DNA of 64,000 nt from CBDFJH01 sp965198095. GTDB taxonomy: Bacteria; Latescibacterota; UBA2968; GCA-2709665. Both the position numbers and the translations under genes were made by a program. The notes under the pieces are model-generated. The model saw only the letters and a list, made by a program, of their open reading frames with translations. It had not been told where the DNA came from and ran no database searches. Below are positions 33,593 to 42,327 of this stretch, piece by piece. The stretch is from NCBI GenBank assembly GCA_965198095.1, contig OZ240239.1:62001-126000 (forward strand), written 5' to 3'. Every line of letters starts with the position of its first letter. Position 1 is the first letter of the stretch.

Positions 33593-35581
33593 TTACCTGA
33601 ATCCCCCGTGCATGGTCCCATACCCCCTCACGGTCGGAAACCAGATGATGTCCACGACCGTCGAGATACCGCATCCGACCAGATAGCCGACGATCAGCCC
33701 ATAAAAGAAAGGTCTCGAGCGCCGATAAAGGGCCACGCCTCCAAATCGGACCACAATGACTTTGCACAGCCAGACCAGAAAGACGCTGAACCCCAGCACA
33801 TTCGGGAAGGCCAGCGCGATCGGGTGGATGGGCCAGCCGGTAAACCGTGACCCCAGAAAGCTCAGCAGAGCCGCCTCCAACCCGCCGAACATCCATACGG
33901 CGAGCTTCTGTGGATCGAAGAACGTCGGGCTGGTTGCTTCAATATCGGATATCAGGTTCAGCTCGTGACCGCCAATGCGCTTTGCGACACCGCCAATGTT
34001 CATCGCGCCCTCAGTGTAGACGATGTCCATATGGATCCAGCAATTCGCGACGTATCCGACGAGGAGTGCCGCCGGCAGGGTCCCCCACACCAGGGCGCGT
34101 CGCTGCAACGCCTTTCCGATGAGGTGAAAAAAGTGGACGATGGCCGGGAGTGCGAGCGGCCGGTGCATGCCCGACACAAGTCCGCTCGAGTCTCCGATCA
34201 AGACGAGCCCGATGAGATCGCGGGGGGACAGGGATCCGCGGCCTCCCATAATGGACCTCAGAATCCGCCGACCCGTTCTTCCCGGAACCCGCAGCCAAAC
34301 GAACCCGGTCGCGGCGGCGTACTTGGCCAGCCCGAAGTAGCACACGAAGTAGAGCAACAGCTGGAGCACCACGATGTGCAGGCTGTAGCCCGCCGACAAG
34401 AACCAGCCGATCAGAAAGAGCGTTGACCACAGAAACCCGAGCCAGGCCGTGCGGTAGGAGACCGGCACGCCGTCATCCCTATCGGGATCCCGAAAAGCCT
34501 TTCTGAAGGATGCCTTCAGGTGACCCCGCGCCACCCAGACCGACCAGGCGACCAGGAAGACGACCGCGCCGTGTCCCTCCAGCATCACAACCTCCGCCGA
34601 ACCTGCTGACTGTCCTGCCAGGCCCACCGTGAACCCGATCCGGTTCATCAGCCCCATCTTCAGGATTCTCAGGATGTAGAAGACCCAGAAGCTGAACAGG
34701 ATATTGAGCGGACAGTGATAGACGAGTCCGATCAACACGGGATGAACGAACGTATGGAACGGGGGGAAGTAGTTTCCGAGATCGATGCTTTTCCCGGCGG
34801 GGTCAAACAGGGTAATCCTTGGCATGTCGAGGATGAAATAACCCGCGATGTTCCAGAAGATCACGCCGCCCACGCACGCAAACCCCGCCCAGAAGACCCG
34901 CGTCCTGAGTGCATCCGGCACGCGATTCCCCTCGGAGGTCTCCAGGAGCTCGGCGGGAAAGGTGGACAGGGGGAAGTTCAGACGCTCGTGTTCCGCCCAC
35001 TGCCTGAAGAAGATCACGCTCGCGAAGAACCCTGCCATCACCATGGACACGGTCCCGCAGAACCACCAGAAGATGGGCCGGATCCAGGGTTGCCAGGGGA
35101 TTGACTCCCCGGACCCGAGCCCGAGGTAGTACGAATCCAGGTCGACACGCCCCTGCTCGAAGAACAGATGGGTCGGAAGATAGGGACCCACGACCTCCCA
35201 GAACCGGTCCTCCGGCGTCGAAAAATAGGCCGGCGTCGAGATCGAGTTGAACAAACCGCCAATCAACCCGATTCCCGGCAGTGTCCCCACCAGCCACGTC
35301 ATCCCGAAGACGGTGAGCACTTCGGTCCGCGAGAGCGCCCAGCGCGGAAAAGCGAACTTCAGCAGAATGTTGAGAAAGGTCCAGAATACGAGCACGAGCA
35401 GGCAGGTCGTGGGCATGAACACCCTCACGAGCCCGCGACCGTAGTTCTCGGCGAACAGACACATGGCTACAACCGATGCCAGTCCGAGCAGGAAGGCTCG
35501 ACCCGTCACCCGTTCCGGAGGCCGTGTTGTCGCAGCCTCCGGCTTGGCTTCGACGCTTCCGTATGCTACGCTGGATTCCAT
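33593..35581 (-). CDS. Multi-span membrane protein, DUF6785-type putative transporter C
   Basis: 662 aa, ATG at 35581 (MESSVAYGSV), overlapping the 3' end of the flavoprotein gene by 16 bp, which implies translational coupling. It is close to transporter A across its length: RAFLLGLASVVAMCLFAENY, GRGLVR, GTLPGIGLIGGLF, VYHCPLNILFSFWVFYILRI, VAWSVWVARGHLKASFRKAF, AKYAAATGFVWLRVPG, VIVVRFGGVALYRRSRPFFY and FPTVRGYGTMHGGFR at the end. About a dozen membrane helices. Coupling to a fumarate-reductase-like flavoprotein suggests it imports that enzyme's substrate; this is inference. Confidence 0.7.
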   Translation of the reverse strand: MESSVAYGSVEAKPEAATTRPPERVTGRAFLLGLASVVAMCLFAENYGRGLVRVFMPTTCLLVLVFWTFLNILLKFAFPRWALSRTEVLTVFGMTWLVGTLPGIGLIGGLFNSISTPAYFSTPEDRFWEVVGPYLPTHLFFEQGRVDLDSYYLGLGSGESIPWQPWIRPIFWWFCGTVSMVMAGFFASVIFFRQWAEHERLNFPLSTFPAELLETSEGNRVPDALRTRVFWAGFACVGGVIFWNIAGYFILDMPRITLFDPAGKSIDLGNYFPPFHTFVHPVLIGLVYHCPLNILFSFWVFYILRILKMGLMNRIGFTVGLAGQSAGSAEVVMLEGHGAVVFLVAWSVWVARGHLKASFRKAFRDPDRDDGVPVSYRTAWLGFLWSTLFLIGWFLSAGYSLHIVVLQLLLYFVCYFGLAKYAAATGFVWLRVPGRTGRRILRSIMGGRGSLSPRDLIGLVLIGDSSGLVSGMHRPLALPAIVHFFHLIGKALQRRALVWGTLPAALLVGYVANCWIHMDIVYTEGAMNIGGVAKRIGGHELNLISDIEATSPTFFDPQKLAVWMFGGLEAALLSFLGSRFTGWPIHPIALAFPNVLGFSVFLVWLCKVIVVRFGGVALYRRSRPFFYGLIVGYLVGCGISTVVDIIWFPTVRGYGTMHGGFR

Positions 35582-37077
35582 TCCCGGTCACTCGAGGCGT
35601 CGCTCGTCCCTCCGGCAGCGAGCAGTGCGCCCACCATCCGTCCGCTCGTCATCGCCCAGGCTATATGCAGCCCGTGGCCCCACAAGACCTGTCCGCCCAT
35701 ACCGATCTGCCCCACGGCATACAGCCCCGGTATGGGGCGATCGCTCCTGTCCAACACCTGAAACTGCTGGTTGATGGCAGTGCCTCCCTCTGTCGTGGTA
35801 AAATACGCCTTTGCAGGTCCCAGCAACACCCACCGATCGCCCTTCAGCACAGGCCTGTCCGCACGCTCGCACTCCCGATTGCAGGCCGCCACTGTTTCTT
35901 CAATGGCCTCAATCGGAATGTCGCGTTTTCGCGCGACCGCGGACAGAGAGGGTCCGAACACGGTCACGTCTGATCGAAGCCTTAGGTAATCATCCACATA
36001 TGCGTAAGCGATTTCAGGCGCCGTCGAGATAAAATACGGCCAACCGCTATAGCGCTCGATCATCCGTTCGTCCAGCAGAATGTAACAGATCTCGCCCGGC
36101 TGCCGAGCGATGGCGATCTCCCGATCCGGGGAGCATGTTTCGTCGCAGAATCGTCGGCCTTCCGCATTGATCAGGATCGCCCCATCTTCGAACAATGCGT
36201 CTTCAGGGTGCTGCCAGTTCACCAGCAGCCGCAGGATGAGCCTGTTGACTACGAACTGCGGCACCAGAGAAATCAGTCTGCTCACCACGGAAGCGACCGG
36301 TCCCCCTGTGGGCAGAAGCTGCTGAAATGTCCTGCCCTCCCGCGCCACAAGTCGAATTTCAGGGCCATAGGTAATGTCCATGTTCACCAGCCTGCCCCCC
36401 GCTTCTTCTGCCAGCCGGTGTCCGTTCCCGGTAGAATTCGGATTGATGCCCTTAATCCCGATGAACCGGTCGCCCTTGAACCTTCCGATGAGATCCGGTG
36501 CGCTGGAATAATCGCCTGTGGCCAGCACCACGCCAAGGAGGGCCGAAAAACGGGTTCCGGCAGCAACGACACCCGTGACCCCGCCGTCGGCCAGAATCAG
36601 ATCCTCCACCGGAGTCCCGCACAGAATGGTCCCACCCTTTCGGAGCAGCCTGGCCTGCAACGTTGCGATATAGGCCTTGGCGCCAGGCACCACATTGTGC
36701 ATGCGGGGCACGCGATTTGGCGGCTCCGGGTTCGGCCCCTGGAACTGCAGCCCCATCCCCATCAGCCAGTGAAGGGTTTCCGCGCTGTGGCTCAAAAAAA
36801 ACCGCCGCAATTCTCCGGCGTTTCGCGATTCGATCTCAGGCGGGGCAAATTCACCCGCGTCTTCCACGTGGGACTCCAGGTCATCCTCGATCCCGGCCTC
36901 AGCCTGCATCCGAGTCCGGTTGGCCGTGAATGAACCGACTGCAATCCCCGTGGTACCTCCAAGATGCGGCTGCTTCTCCAGCAAAAGTACCGAAGCCCCG
37001 TTTTCAGCAGCGCTTACCGCGGCAGCCAGACCGCTGCCGCCTCCACCCACGACAATTACGTCGTAACGCGTCTGCAA
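35566..37077 (-). CDS. FAD-dependent oxidoreductase, fumarate-reductase/ketosteroid-dehydrogenase type
   Basis: 503 aa. The start is TTG at 37077 with GGAG 7 bp upstream. N-terminal dinucleotide-binding motif VIVVGGGGSGLAAAVSAAENG followed at ~30 by LLLEKQPHLGGTTGIAVGSF, the FAD_binding_2 pattern. A GINPNSTGNGHRLAEEAGG block and C-terminal AYFTTTEGGTAINQQFQVLD and GLYAVGQIGMGGQVLWGHGL (second FAD contact) complete the family signature. It probably oxidises or reduces a C-C bond of an organic acid or cyclic substrate. Its 3' end overlaps transporter C by 16 bp. No signal peptide is seen, so it is cytoplasmic. Confidence 0.8.
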   Translation of the reverse strand: MQTRYDVIVVGGGGSGLAAAVSAAENGASVLLLEKQPHLGGTTGIAVGSFTANRTRMQAEAGIEDDLESHVEDAGEFAPPEIESRNAGELRRFFLSHSAETLHWLMGMGLQFQGPNPEPPNRVPRMHNVVPGAKAYIATLQARLLRKGGTILCGTPVEDLILADGGVTGVVAAGTRFSALLGVVLATGDYSSAPDLIGRFKGDRFIGIKGINPNSTGNGHRLAEEAGGRLVNMDITYGPEIRLVAREGRTFQQLLPTGGPVASVVSRLISLVPQFVVNRLILRLLVNWQHPEDALFEDGAILINAEGRRFCDETCSPDREIAIARQPGEICYILLDERMIERYSGWPYFISTAPEIAYAYVDDYLRLRSDVTVFGPSLSAVARKRDIPIEAIEETVAACNRECERADRPVLKGDRWVLLGPAKAYFTTTEGGTAINQQFQVLDRSDRPIPGLYAVGQIGMGGQVLWGHGLHIAWAMTSGRMVGALLAAGGTSDASSDREWNPA

Positions 37078-37226
37078 CTCAAATCTCCAACGGCATTCTG
37101 CGTGAGAGGTCCATCAAACGGAATTCCAGAGAAGTGACGATGTTCGAATCGGCCAAATCTGAAAAGGAAGAAGCCGTTGTCGGAGGAAGATGGACGCACG
37201 GCTGAATGATAGAATTCCAGTTGGAC
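37078..37226. other. Upstream region of the flavoprotein gene
   Basis: 149 bp containing the TTG start context; no clear promoter, repeat or gene was identified. Confidence 0.3.
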
Positions 37227-37384
37227 TCAATCCATAAACAGGCCCGCGTTCACGTCTATGATCTCGCCCGTGATGTGGCGGGGTCGTCCGAGGCCAGGAA
37301 GAGCGCGCAGTTCGCGACGTCCTCCGGCTGCCCCTTCTCTCCCAGGGGGATCTGCTTGACGAATTCGTCGTGCTGCCCGAAGAT
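37227..37384 (-). pseudogene. 3' remnant of a short-chain dehydrogenase (SDR) gene, frameshifted
   Basis: Directly after the stop codon of the dehydrogenase at 37385, the minus strand reads FGQHDEFVKQIPLGEKGQPE and DVANCALFLASDD; after a one-base shift near 37265 it continues RHITGEIIDVNAGLFMD to a TGA at 37227. This is the standard C-terminus of SDR/FabG-type enzymes (P-E-D-V-A...LFLASD...ITG...DVNAG). About 50 codons remain and no start is present. Two lesions (truncation and frameshift) make this a pseudogene fragment, apparently joined to the dehydrogenase by a rearrangement at the AGATCT sequence around 37381-37394. Confidence 0.7.
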
Positions 37385-38437
37385 CTACAGATCTCCGAAG
37401 CGCTCGATGCTGGCCGGCAGCTTGCCGTCGGGAAGGTAGAACGCCTTCCGGACGTCCACAGCCACCGGCTGCCGCGCGCGCATCGATTCCACCGCCTTTT
37501 CGAAGATCAGCGTCGGGATGCAGGCCTCCCAGGCATCCATCGGACTCGGACCGCCTTCCAGGCAGAGCCGGGCGAACATCCCCATCTCCTCGTCGAATCC
37601 GTTGTGGTAGGCGTTCCCCTCGATGCCCGGCGCGTCCGTCCCCTCGAACACCAGGTTCCCGAACCGAATCGTGGCCGCGCTCACCTTCCCGGCGCGGACT
37701 TCGGCATAGTGCTTCGGGAGGATCCCGCCGGCGCCCACCGTGCTGTAGACCGACGTGCCGAGGCCTCCGTTCTCGAACCGGATCACGATCGTGCTCGTGT
37801 TCGCGGGCCGTCCTTCATACCCCATTGCAAACAGTTCCACTGGCTGAGAGCGCATCACGTGCCAGATCCAGTAGAGGTTGTAGCCGGCGTTGTCGAGCAG
37901 GCCCTCCACCCCGTAGGGGCCTGCGGGGTCGTCCGGCCTTTCGTATCTGGGGCTGGCCACCCGGCAGGTAAACATGACATCGTAGGGTTGACGAATGACC
38001 TCGCGAAGCCGCTTCGTCACGGGCGAGTGCTTGAACCACCAGCCGCTCATCAGCCGCACCCCCGACTCGTGGACCGCCTTCTGGATGGCGCGCGCCTCCG
38101 AGATCGTCATGGCCAGCGGTTTCTCGCAAAAGATGTGCTTCCCCGCGGCACAGGCCTTCCGGACGATCTCCGCGTGGGTCGTGTGCGTCGAGAAGATCAA
38201 TACCGCATCTATGTCCGGATCGGAAAGCACACGGTCCAGGTCGTCCGTGTAGTAGTCGGCGTTGCCCTGCTCGGCGCGCACACGCGCCCCGAACCGCCGT
38301 CCATTCCGTTCCGCCTCCTCGATCGGGTCCATCGTCGCGACGAGGCGCATCTCCGGCGTGTTCAGGATGTTGGGCATGTGCGAATTGCTGATCCCGCCGC
38401 AGCCAATCATTGCAATGTTCAGTCTTGGTTCTGCCAT
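37385..38437 (-). CDS. Gfo/Idh/MocA family oxidoreductase, paralogue 2
   Basis: 350 aa, ATG at 38437 (MAEPRLNIAM) with GAAGGGAG upstream. Same motifs as the 31970 gene: IGCGGIS, IFSTHTTHAEIV, GKHIFCEKPLAM, MSGWWFKHSPVTKRL, GGLGTSVYSTVGAGG, DAPGIEGNAYHNGFDEEMGM, and an identical C-terminal tail up to ASIERFGD. The 3' ~260 bp differ from the other copy at only a few positions, while the central region is clearly diverged. It is 19 bp downstream of another dehydrogenase, so the two are probably co-transcribed. NAD(P)-dependent oxidation of a sugar-type substrate is inferred. Confidence 0.85.
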   Translation of the reverse strand: MAEPRLNIAMIGCGGISNSHMPNILNTPEMRLVATMDPIEEAERNGRRFGARVRAEQGNADYYTDDLDRVLSDPDIDAVLIFSTHTTHAEIVRKACAAGKHIFCEKPLAMTISEARAIQKAVHESGVRLMSGWWFKHSPVTKRLREVIRQPYDVMFTCRVASPRYERPDDPAGPYGVEGLLDNAGYNLYWIWHVMRSQPVELFAMGYEGRPANTSTIVIRFENGGLGTSVYSTVGAGGILPKHYAEVRAGKVSAATIRFGNLVFEGTDAPGIEGNAYHNGFDEEMGMFARLCLEGGPSPMDAWEACIPTLIFEKAVESMRARQPVAVDVRKAFYLPDGKLPASIERFGDL

Positions 38438-38456
38438 CCGGTGCACTCCCTTCTGC

Positions 38457-39413
38457 CTATGGCCGGGCACCCTCGATCCGGGCGACCAGGTTCGATGTGT
38501 GAATCACGTCACGGATGTCGTTCTCAGGAATTTCCCCCTTCCGTATGCAGCCTGCAACGTGACGATGCATCGCCAGCTCGCCCCCGAATTTCCATCGGTC
38601 TGCGCCATCCGGTCCCAGGCCGGCCGCTTCCGCCCCGGACAGGACCTCGGGTTCCTCGCCGTCTTCCAGAATCCGGATCTGCTCCGGGATCTGCAAGTAG
38701 CATCCGACACCCACGCCGTGCAGCTCGGCGCTGATGACACGTCCACCCGAGGATCGGTTGCCGGTTACGATGCCGACGGCCTTGTTGTCAAAACGGATCA
38801 TTGCGTTGTAACAATTCTTCCACGCTGTCTGATGGTTGTCCTGATAGGCGGTGACTTCCACCACGTCGCTCCGCACCATATGGCGGATCAGGTCGACGAC
38901 GTGACACACGTCGTCCCACATCGTGCTCGTGGCCGGGGGCGCCTTGTGCAGCAGATTCTTGTGAAACGCCCCGATCGCCAGCGTCGGCTCACCGCGGGAC
39001 CGCACGCGCCGGATGCCCTCCCGGGTCACGGCCGCGAACCTCCGCTGGTAGCCCACCGAACAGGTGACGTTGTTGGCGACCGCGGCATCTCTCAGCTGCC
39101 GCGTCTCATCACAGTTGGCTCCGGCCGGCTTTTCGATAAACACGTGCTTCCCCGCGTTCAGACAGTCCAGCGCCGGTTTCGTCATAAAGATGTCCCGCAT
39201 GATGACGTAGACAACGTCGGGATCCACGCGGTCGAGCATCTCGTGGTAGTCTGAGAACGAACGTGGAATGCGGTAGTGCTCCACGACCTGGTTCATCCGG
39301 TCCTCGTCCAGCTCGGCCACGGCTTCGATCCGAACGTCTTCCAGGCGGCTGACATTCGGATAGTGCGCCGACCGGGCACGCCCTCCGGCCCCGATGAATG
39401 CGGCCTTCAACAT
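38457..39413 (-). CDS. Gfo/Idh/MocA family oxidoreductase, third type
   Basis: 318 aa, ATG at 39413 preceded by AAAGGAGC. N-terminal FIGAGGRARSAHYP (Rossmann loop, residues 6-19), then DPDVVYVIMRD, GKHVFIEKPAGAN (EKP motif) and CSVGYQRRFAAVTREGIRRV, a variant common in inositol/rhizopine-type dehydrogenases. The C-terminal half has HVVDLIRHMV and AMIRFDNKAVGIVTGNRSSG. Shorter than the other dehydrogenases here, but complete. It is first in a two-gene unit with the 37385 dehydrogenase and diverges from the TIM-barrel isomerase gene at 39588. Substrate unknown. Confidence 0.8.
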   Translation of the reverse strand: MLKAAFIGAGGRARSAHYPNVSRLEDVRIEAVAELDEDRMNQVVEHYRIPRSFSDYHEMLDRVDPDVVYVIMRDIFMTKPALDCLNAGKHVFIEKPAGANCDETRQLRDAAVANNVTCSVGYQRRFAAVTREGIRRVRSRGEPTLAIGAFHKNLLHKAPPATSTMWDDVCHVVDLIRHMVRSDVVEVTAYQDNHQTAWKNCYNAMIRFDNKAVGIVTGNRSSGGRVISAELHGVGVGCYLQIPEQIRILEDGEEPEVLSGAEAAGLGPDGADRWKFGGELAMHRHVAGCIRKGEIPENDIRDVIHTSNLVARIEGARP

Positions 39414-39587
39414 TCCACGCTCCTTTGACTGTGGGCGGGTTCGCCGTCGAATGCCGGGATCGGATCACCCCACCCGGCGAATAGGGCTTGCGATCTTCAT
39501 CGTTTCAGGGTTAGAATACCGCGGTTGCGGCGTCACTCTGAAACTTTCTGCCCGCGGGCCAAGATCCCCCGTCAGGAGAACACCCCC

Positions 39588-40415
39588 GTGAAACTCATTC
39601 TGTTCAGCAAGATGCTGAAGGACAGAAGCGTCGACGAACTGATCCCCCTGGCACACGGGCTCGGCCTGGACGGCTTCGACCTCTGTGTGAGGCCGGGTTA
39701 TCCGATCAGCCCGGACAACGCGGCCACCGACCTGGTCGGCGCCGTGCGCCGGTTCCGGCGGAACGGCCTCTCCGTGCCCGTCGTCACGACACCCACCGAC
39801 TTCGTGCTGCCCGATCACCCGGCCGCGGAGCCGCTTCTCTCGGCCATGGATCGTGCTGACGTCCGGCTGATCAAGCCGGGATACTTCCGGTTCGATCCGG
39901 CCGGGCAGGATTACTGGAAGGAAGTGGATCGCGTCAGAAGTGCCCTCGAAGGCTGGGCAGCGCTCGCCGAAAAATACGAGGTCAGGATCTGCTGCCACAA
40001 CCACAGCGGCCGGCTCATGGGTCTGAACGCGGGCACGATGGCACATCTCATTCAAGGATTCGATCCGCGTCTGATCGGCGCCTACCTCGATCCGGGCCAT
40101 CTGGCGGTTGAGGGGGAGGCTTTCGCAGTCGGGGCTGCCATCGTCAAGAAATACCTGAGCATCGTCGGGTTGAAAGACGTGCTGTTGACCCGAGCCGACA
40201 AGGACGGACACGGCACGATCTCCAAGGCGTGGGTCGAAGCGGGAACCGGCGTGGTCGACTGGACGGACGTCTTCTCGGAACTGGTCCGAATCGGCTTTGA
40301 CGGTCCGCTTTCTGTCCACAGCGAGTTCAACGTCCCGGAAAGCGAGTTCATGGCTACACTGGAACGGGATGTCGCCTTCTTCAAACAGTTCCGCGATCAG
40401 GCAACGGCATCGTGA
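39588..40415 (+). CDS. Sugar isomerase/epimerase-like TIM barrel (AP endonuclease 2 family)
   Basis: 275 aa; GTG at 39588 (VKLILFSKML) with CAGGAG upstream. The frame upstream of it lacks family similarity. Features of xylose-isomerase-like TIM barrels: LGLDGFDLCVRPGYP (residues ~23-37), EKYEVRICCHNHSGRL (metal-binding His-containing strand), GAYLDPGHLAVEG (Asp/His), VGLKDVLL and a late GPLSVHSEF strand with Glu. These enzymes use a divalent metal to isomerise or epimerise keto-sugars or inosose. Divergent from the dehydrogenase pair at 37385-39413, with which it plausibly forms a sugar or inositol interconversion route (inference). Confidence 0.8.
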   Translation: MKLILFSKMLKDRSVDELIPLAHGLGLDGFDLCVRPGYPISPDNAATDLVGAVRRFRRNGLSVPVVTTPTDFVLPDHPAAEPLLSAMDRADVRLIKPGYFRFDPAGQDYWKEVDRVRSALEGWAALAEKYEVRICCHNHSGRLMGLNAGTMAHLIQGFDPRLIGAYLDPGHLAVEGEAFAVGAAIVKKYLSIVGLKDVLLTRADKDGHGTISKAWVEAGTGVVDWTDVFSELVRIGFDGPLSVHSEFNVPESEFMATLERDVAFFKQFRDQATAS

Positions 40416-40746
40416 CAATTCGCCGTCCGGAGACGGCGTTCGGCTGACAGAGACAAACACCGTGATCGGATTCGTCGCCGTCTGGAGACGGCTCCTACCA
40501 GATGAATGCACGTGTTGTATCTGGTAGGAGCCAACTCCTGTTGGCGAACCCACGGATGACGACGTCAGGTGAGCTAAACCTGTAGCCAACTCCTGTTGGC
40601 GAACCCACTCCTACCAGATGAATGCACGTGTTGTATTTGGTAGGAGCCAACTCCTGTTGGCGAACCCACGGATGACGACGTCAGGTGAGCTAAACCTATA
40701 GCCAACTCCTTTTGGCGAAGCAATCCACCGAGGACGTTTCGCCCAT
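40416..40746. repeat. REP-like array 5 between convergent genes
   Basis: No gene is seen in this 331-bp convergent gap. Hairpins GCCGTCCGGAGACGGC (40422), GCCGTCTGGAGACGGC (40477), then GCCAACTCCTGTTGGC at 40530, 40585 and 40646 and a damaged copy at 40701. Orientation of the last four is opposite to the arrays in the first 10 kb. TGGTAGGAGCC heads and GGCGAA tails are conserved; pairs are again 55 bp apart, and the block 40500-40607 is repeated as 40615-40723. Confidence 0.85.
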
Positions 40747-42213
40747 CTATCCAGTCTCGTAAAGATCCGCGTCCGCCTCTATGATCCTCCCGTCCGCCAG
40801 CCGATACTGAACCGTCCCCCGGCTTTGAACCGGGTACCGTTCCAGCCGCGTACGTTCCTCACCGATTCGCCTCCGAACCTCTTCCCACGACCCTCCCTCA
40901 TTGAGCATCGCCTGAAACGCATCGACGGGCGCCTCGCCGGGAGGGTCCGGCCCCACGTCGTTCGTCTCTTCGGGATCGGCGCTCAGATCGAACAGCCGTG
41001 CCGGCGCCGAGGGAAAGTCCACGTATTTCCATCGCTCGTCGCGCACCATACGAAACTCCGTTCCCGGCTTGTCCGCAATCAGCTCCGAGCGGGCCATCCG
41101 CTTTTTACGCCGATCCGGCCTCCCGTTGAGGAGAGGCACGAGACTCTCACCGTCCGGACCGGGTGGCGAATCGACCTCGGCCCACTCACAGAAGGTCGGG
41201 AACAGGTCGACGAGCTCGACAGGTGTCGAAACGGCCCGATTCCCCTCGATCCCCGGTCCGGAAATCAGGAGCGGCACACCGGCAGAGGCGTCGTAGTAGG
41301 TACGCTTCCACCAGAGCCCGTGTTCGCCCGCCATGTCCCCGTGATCGGACGTATAGACGATGTAGGTATTGTCCAGACGGCCCGAACGACGGAGGCCCTC
41401 CAGCAACGCGCCCATACAGTCGTCCACATAGTCCACGCAGGCGTAGTAGCCGGCCAGTGCCTTCCGGTGTTCCTCATCCGAGAAATTCAACAGGTTGAAG
41501 TCGTCTACGATGAATCGGTCGTGAGGATGCAGACGATCGGGATATCCCGGCGGAAGGGGGGGTAGTTTCAATTCGCTGGCCAAGTACTTGCGGAGATATC
41601 GCCCCGGAGCGGTGAGCGGAAAGTGTGGACGGGAATAGGAAGCGCAAAAAAACCAGGGCGTGTCCGGTTCCTGGTCCGAAAACTCCAACAGCCACGCAAG
41701 AGACTCGACGGTCGTCACGCTTTCCATGAGCAAGCTCTCCGGAATGGCCGTCGGACCGGCAAACGGAAAGCGTCCGACGGCGTGGCGGTTCCAGCGCCCG
41801 TCCGCCGTGTCGGGAGGATCCGGCTGATGGGTGGCGGCCCGGGATTTGACGAGGTCGCCGTAGGGACGAAACTGAAAACCGTGCATCTGATCCACGTCGT
41901 CGAAATGCATCTTTCCGGCGGAAGCCGTCGTGTAACCGTGCTTGGAAAGCCAACCCGGAATCGTCTCGTGGCCGGGCGTCAGCGCAGGCCCGTGCGCCCA
42001 CGCGGTCCAGCGCAGCGACCACAACCCCGTGAGCAGGCTCATGCGGCTGGGACCGCAGAGCGGCGCCTGGCAATAGGCGGCGTCAAACCGGACCCCGTCC
42101 TCGGCGACGCCGTCCAGCGCCGCGGTATCCACGACGCGGTCGCCCGCAAATCCGGCGATGTGGGGGCTATGCTGGTCCGTGAGCAGAAAGAGAATGTTGG
42201 GTCTTCGCGACAC
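40747..42213 (-). CDS. Sulfatase (formylglycine-dependent, alkaline-phosphatase superfamily)
   Basis: 488 aa, GTG at 42213 with GGAGGTGACGC upstream. N-terminus RRPNILFLLTDQHSPH gives the metal-binding Asp (D13). The sulfatase signature CGPSRMSLLTG has Cys53, the residue normally converted to formylglycine, in the C-x-P-S-R context. SAGKMHF (Lys/His), FFCASYSRPHFPLT and TSDHGDMAGEHGLWWK (late D-H metal pair) are in place. The protein lacks a signal peptide, so the substrate is a small or imported sulfate ester such as a sulfated oligosaccharide. No maturase is encoded in the window. It faces the isomerase gene and diverges from the dehydrogenase at 42471. Confidence 0.85.
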   Translation of the reverse strand: MSRRPNILFLLTDQHSPHIAGFAGDRVVDTAALDGVAEDGVRFDAAYCQAPLCGPSRMSLLTGLWSLRWTAWAHGPALTPGHETIPGWLSKHGYTTASAGKMHFDDVDQMHGFQFRPYGDLVKSRAATHQPDPPDTADGRWNRHAVGRFPFAGPTAIPESLLMESVTTVESLAWLLEFSDQEPDTPWFFCASYSRPHFPLTAPGRYLRKYLASELKLPPLPPGYPDRLHPHDRFIVDDFNLLNFSDEEHRKALAGYYACVDYVDDCMGALLEGLRRSGRLDNTYIVYTSDHGDMAGEHGLWWKRTYYDASAGVPLLISGPGIEGNRAVSTPVELVDLFPTFCEWAEVDSPPGPDGESLVPLLNGRPDRRKKRMARSELIADKPGTEFRMVRDERWKYVDFPSAPARLFDLSADPEETNDVGPDPPGEAPVDAFQAMLNEGGSWEEVRRRIGEERTRLERYPVQSRGTVQYRLADGRIIEADADLYETG

Positions 42214-42327
42214 GGTGCGTCACCTCCGAAACGGGAGATCGCCGTTCACGACCCCGGAACCGCAGACAGCTCGCACGCAAAGGCGATTCACGTCGCGGTC
42301 CGTGATCCGAAATCCGCCCTACAACAT

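Noticed and set aside
40508..40589. Extension of a minus-strand frame (39465-40589) over the isomerase gene
   Set aside because: The plus-strand 39588-40415 frame has TIM-barrel motifs; the minus frame is its shadow plus REP sequence.
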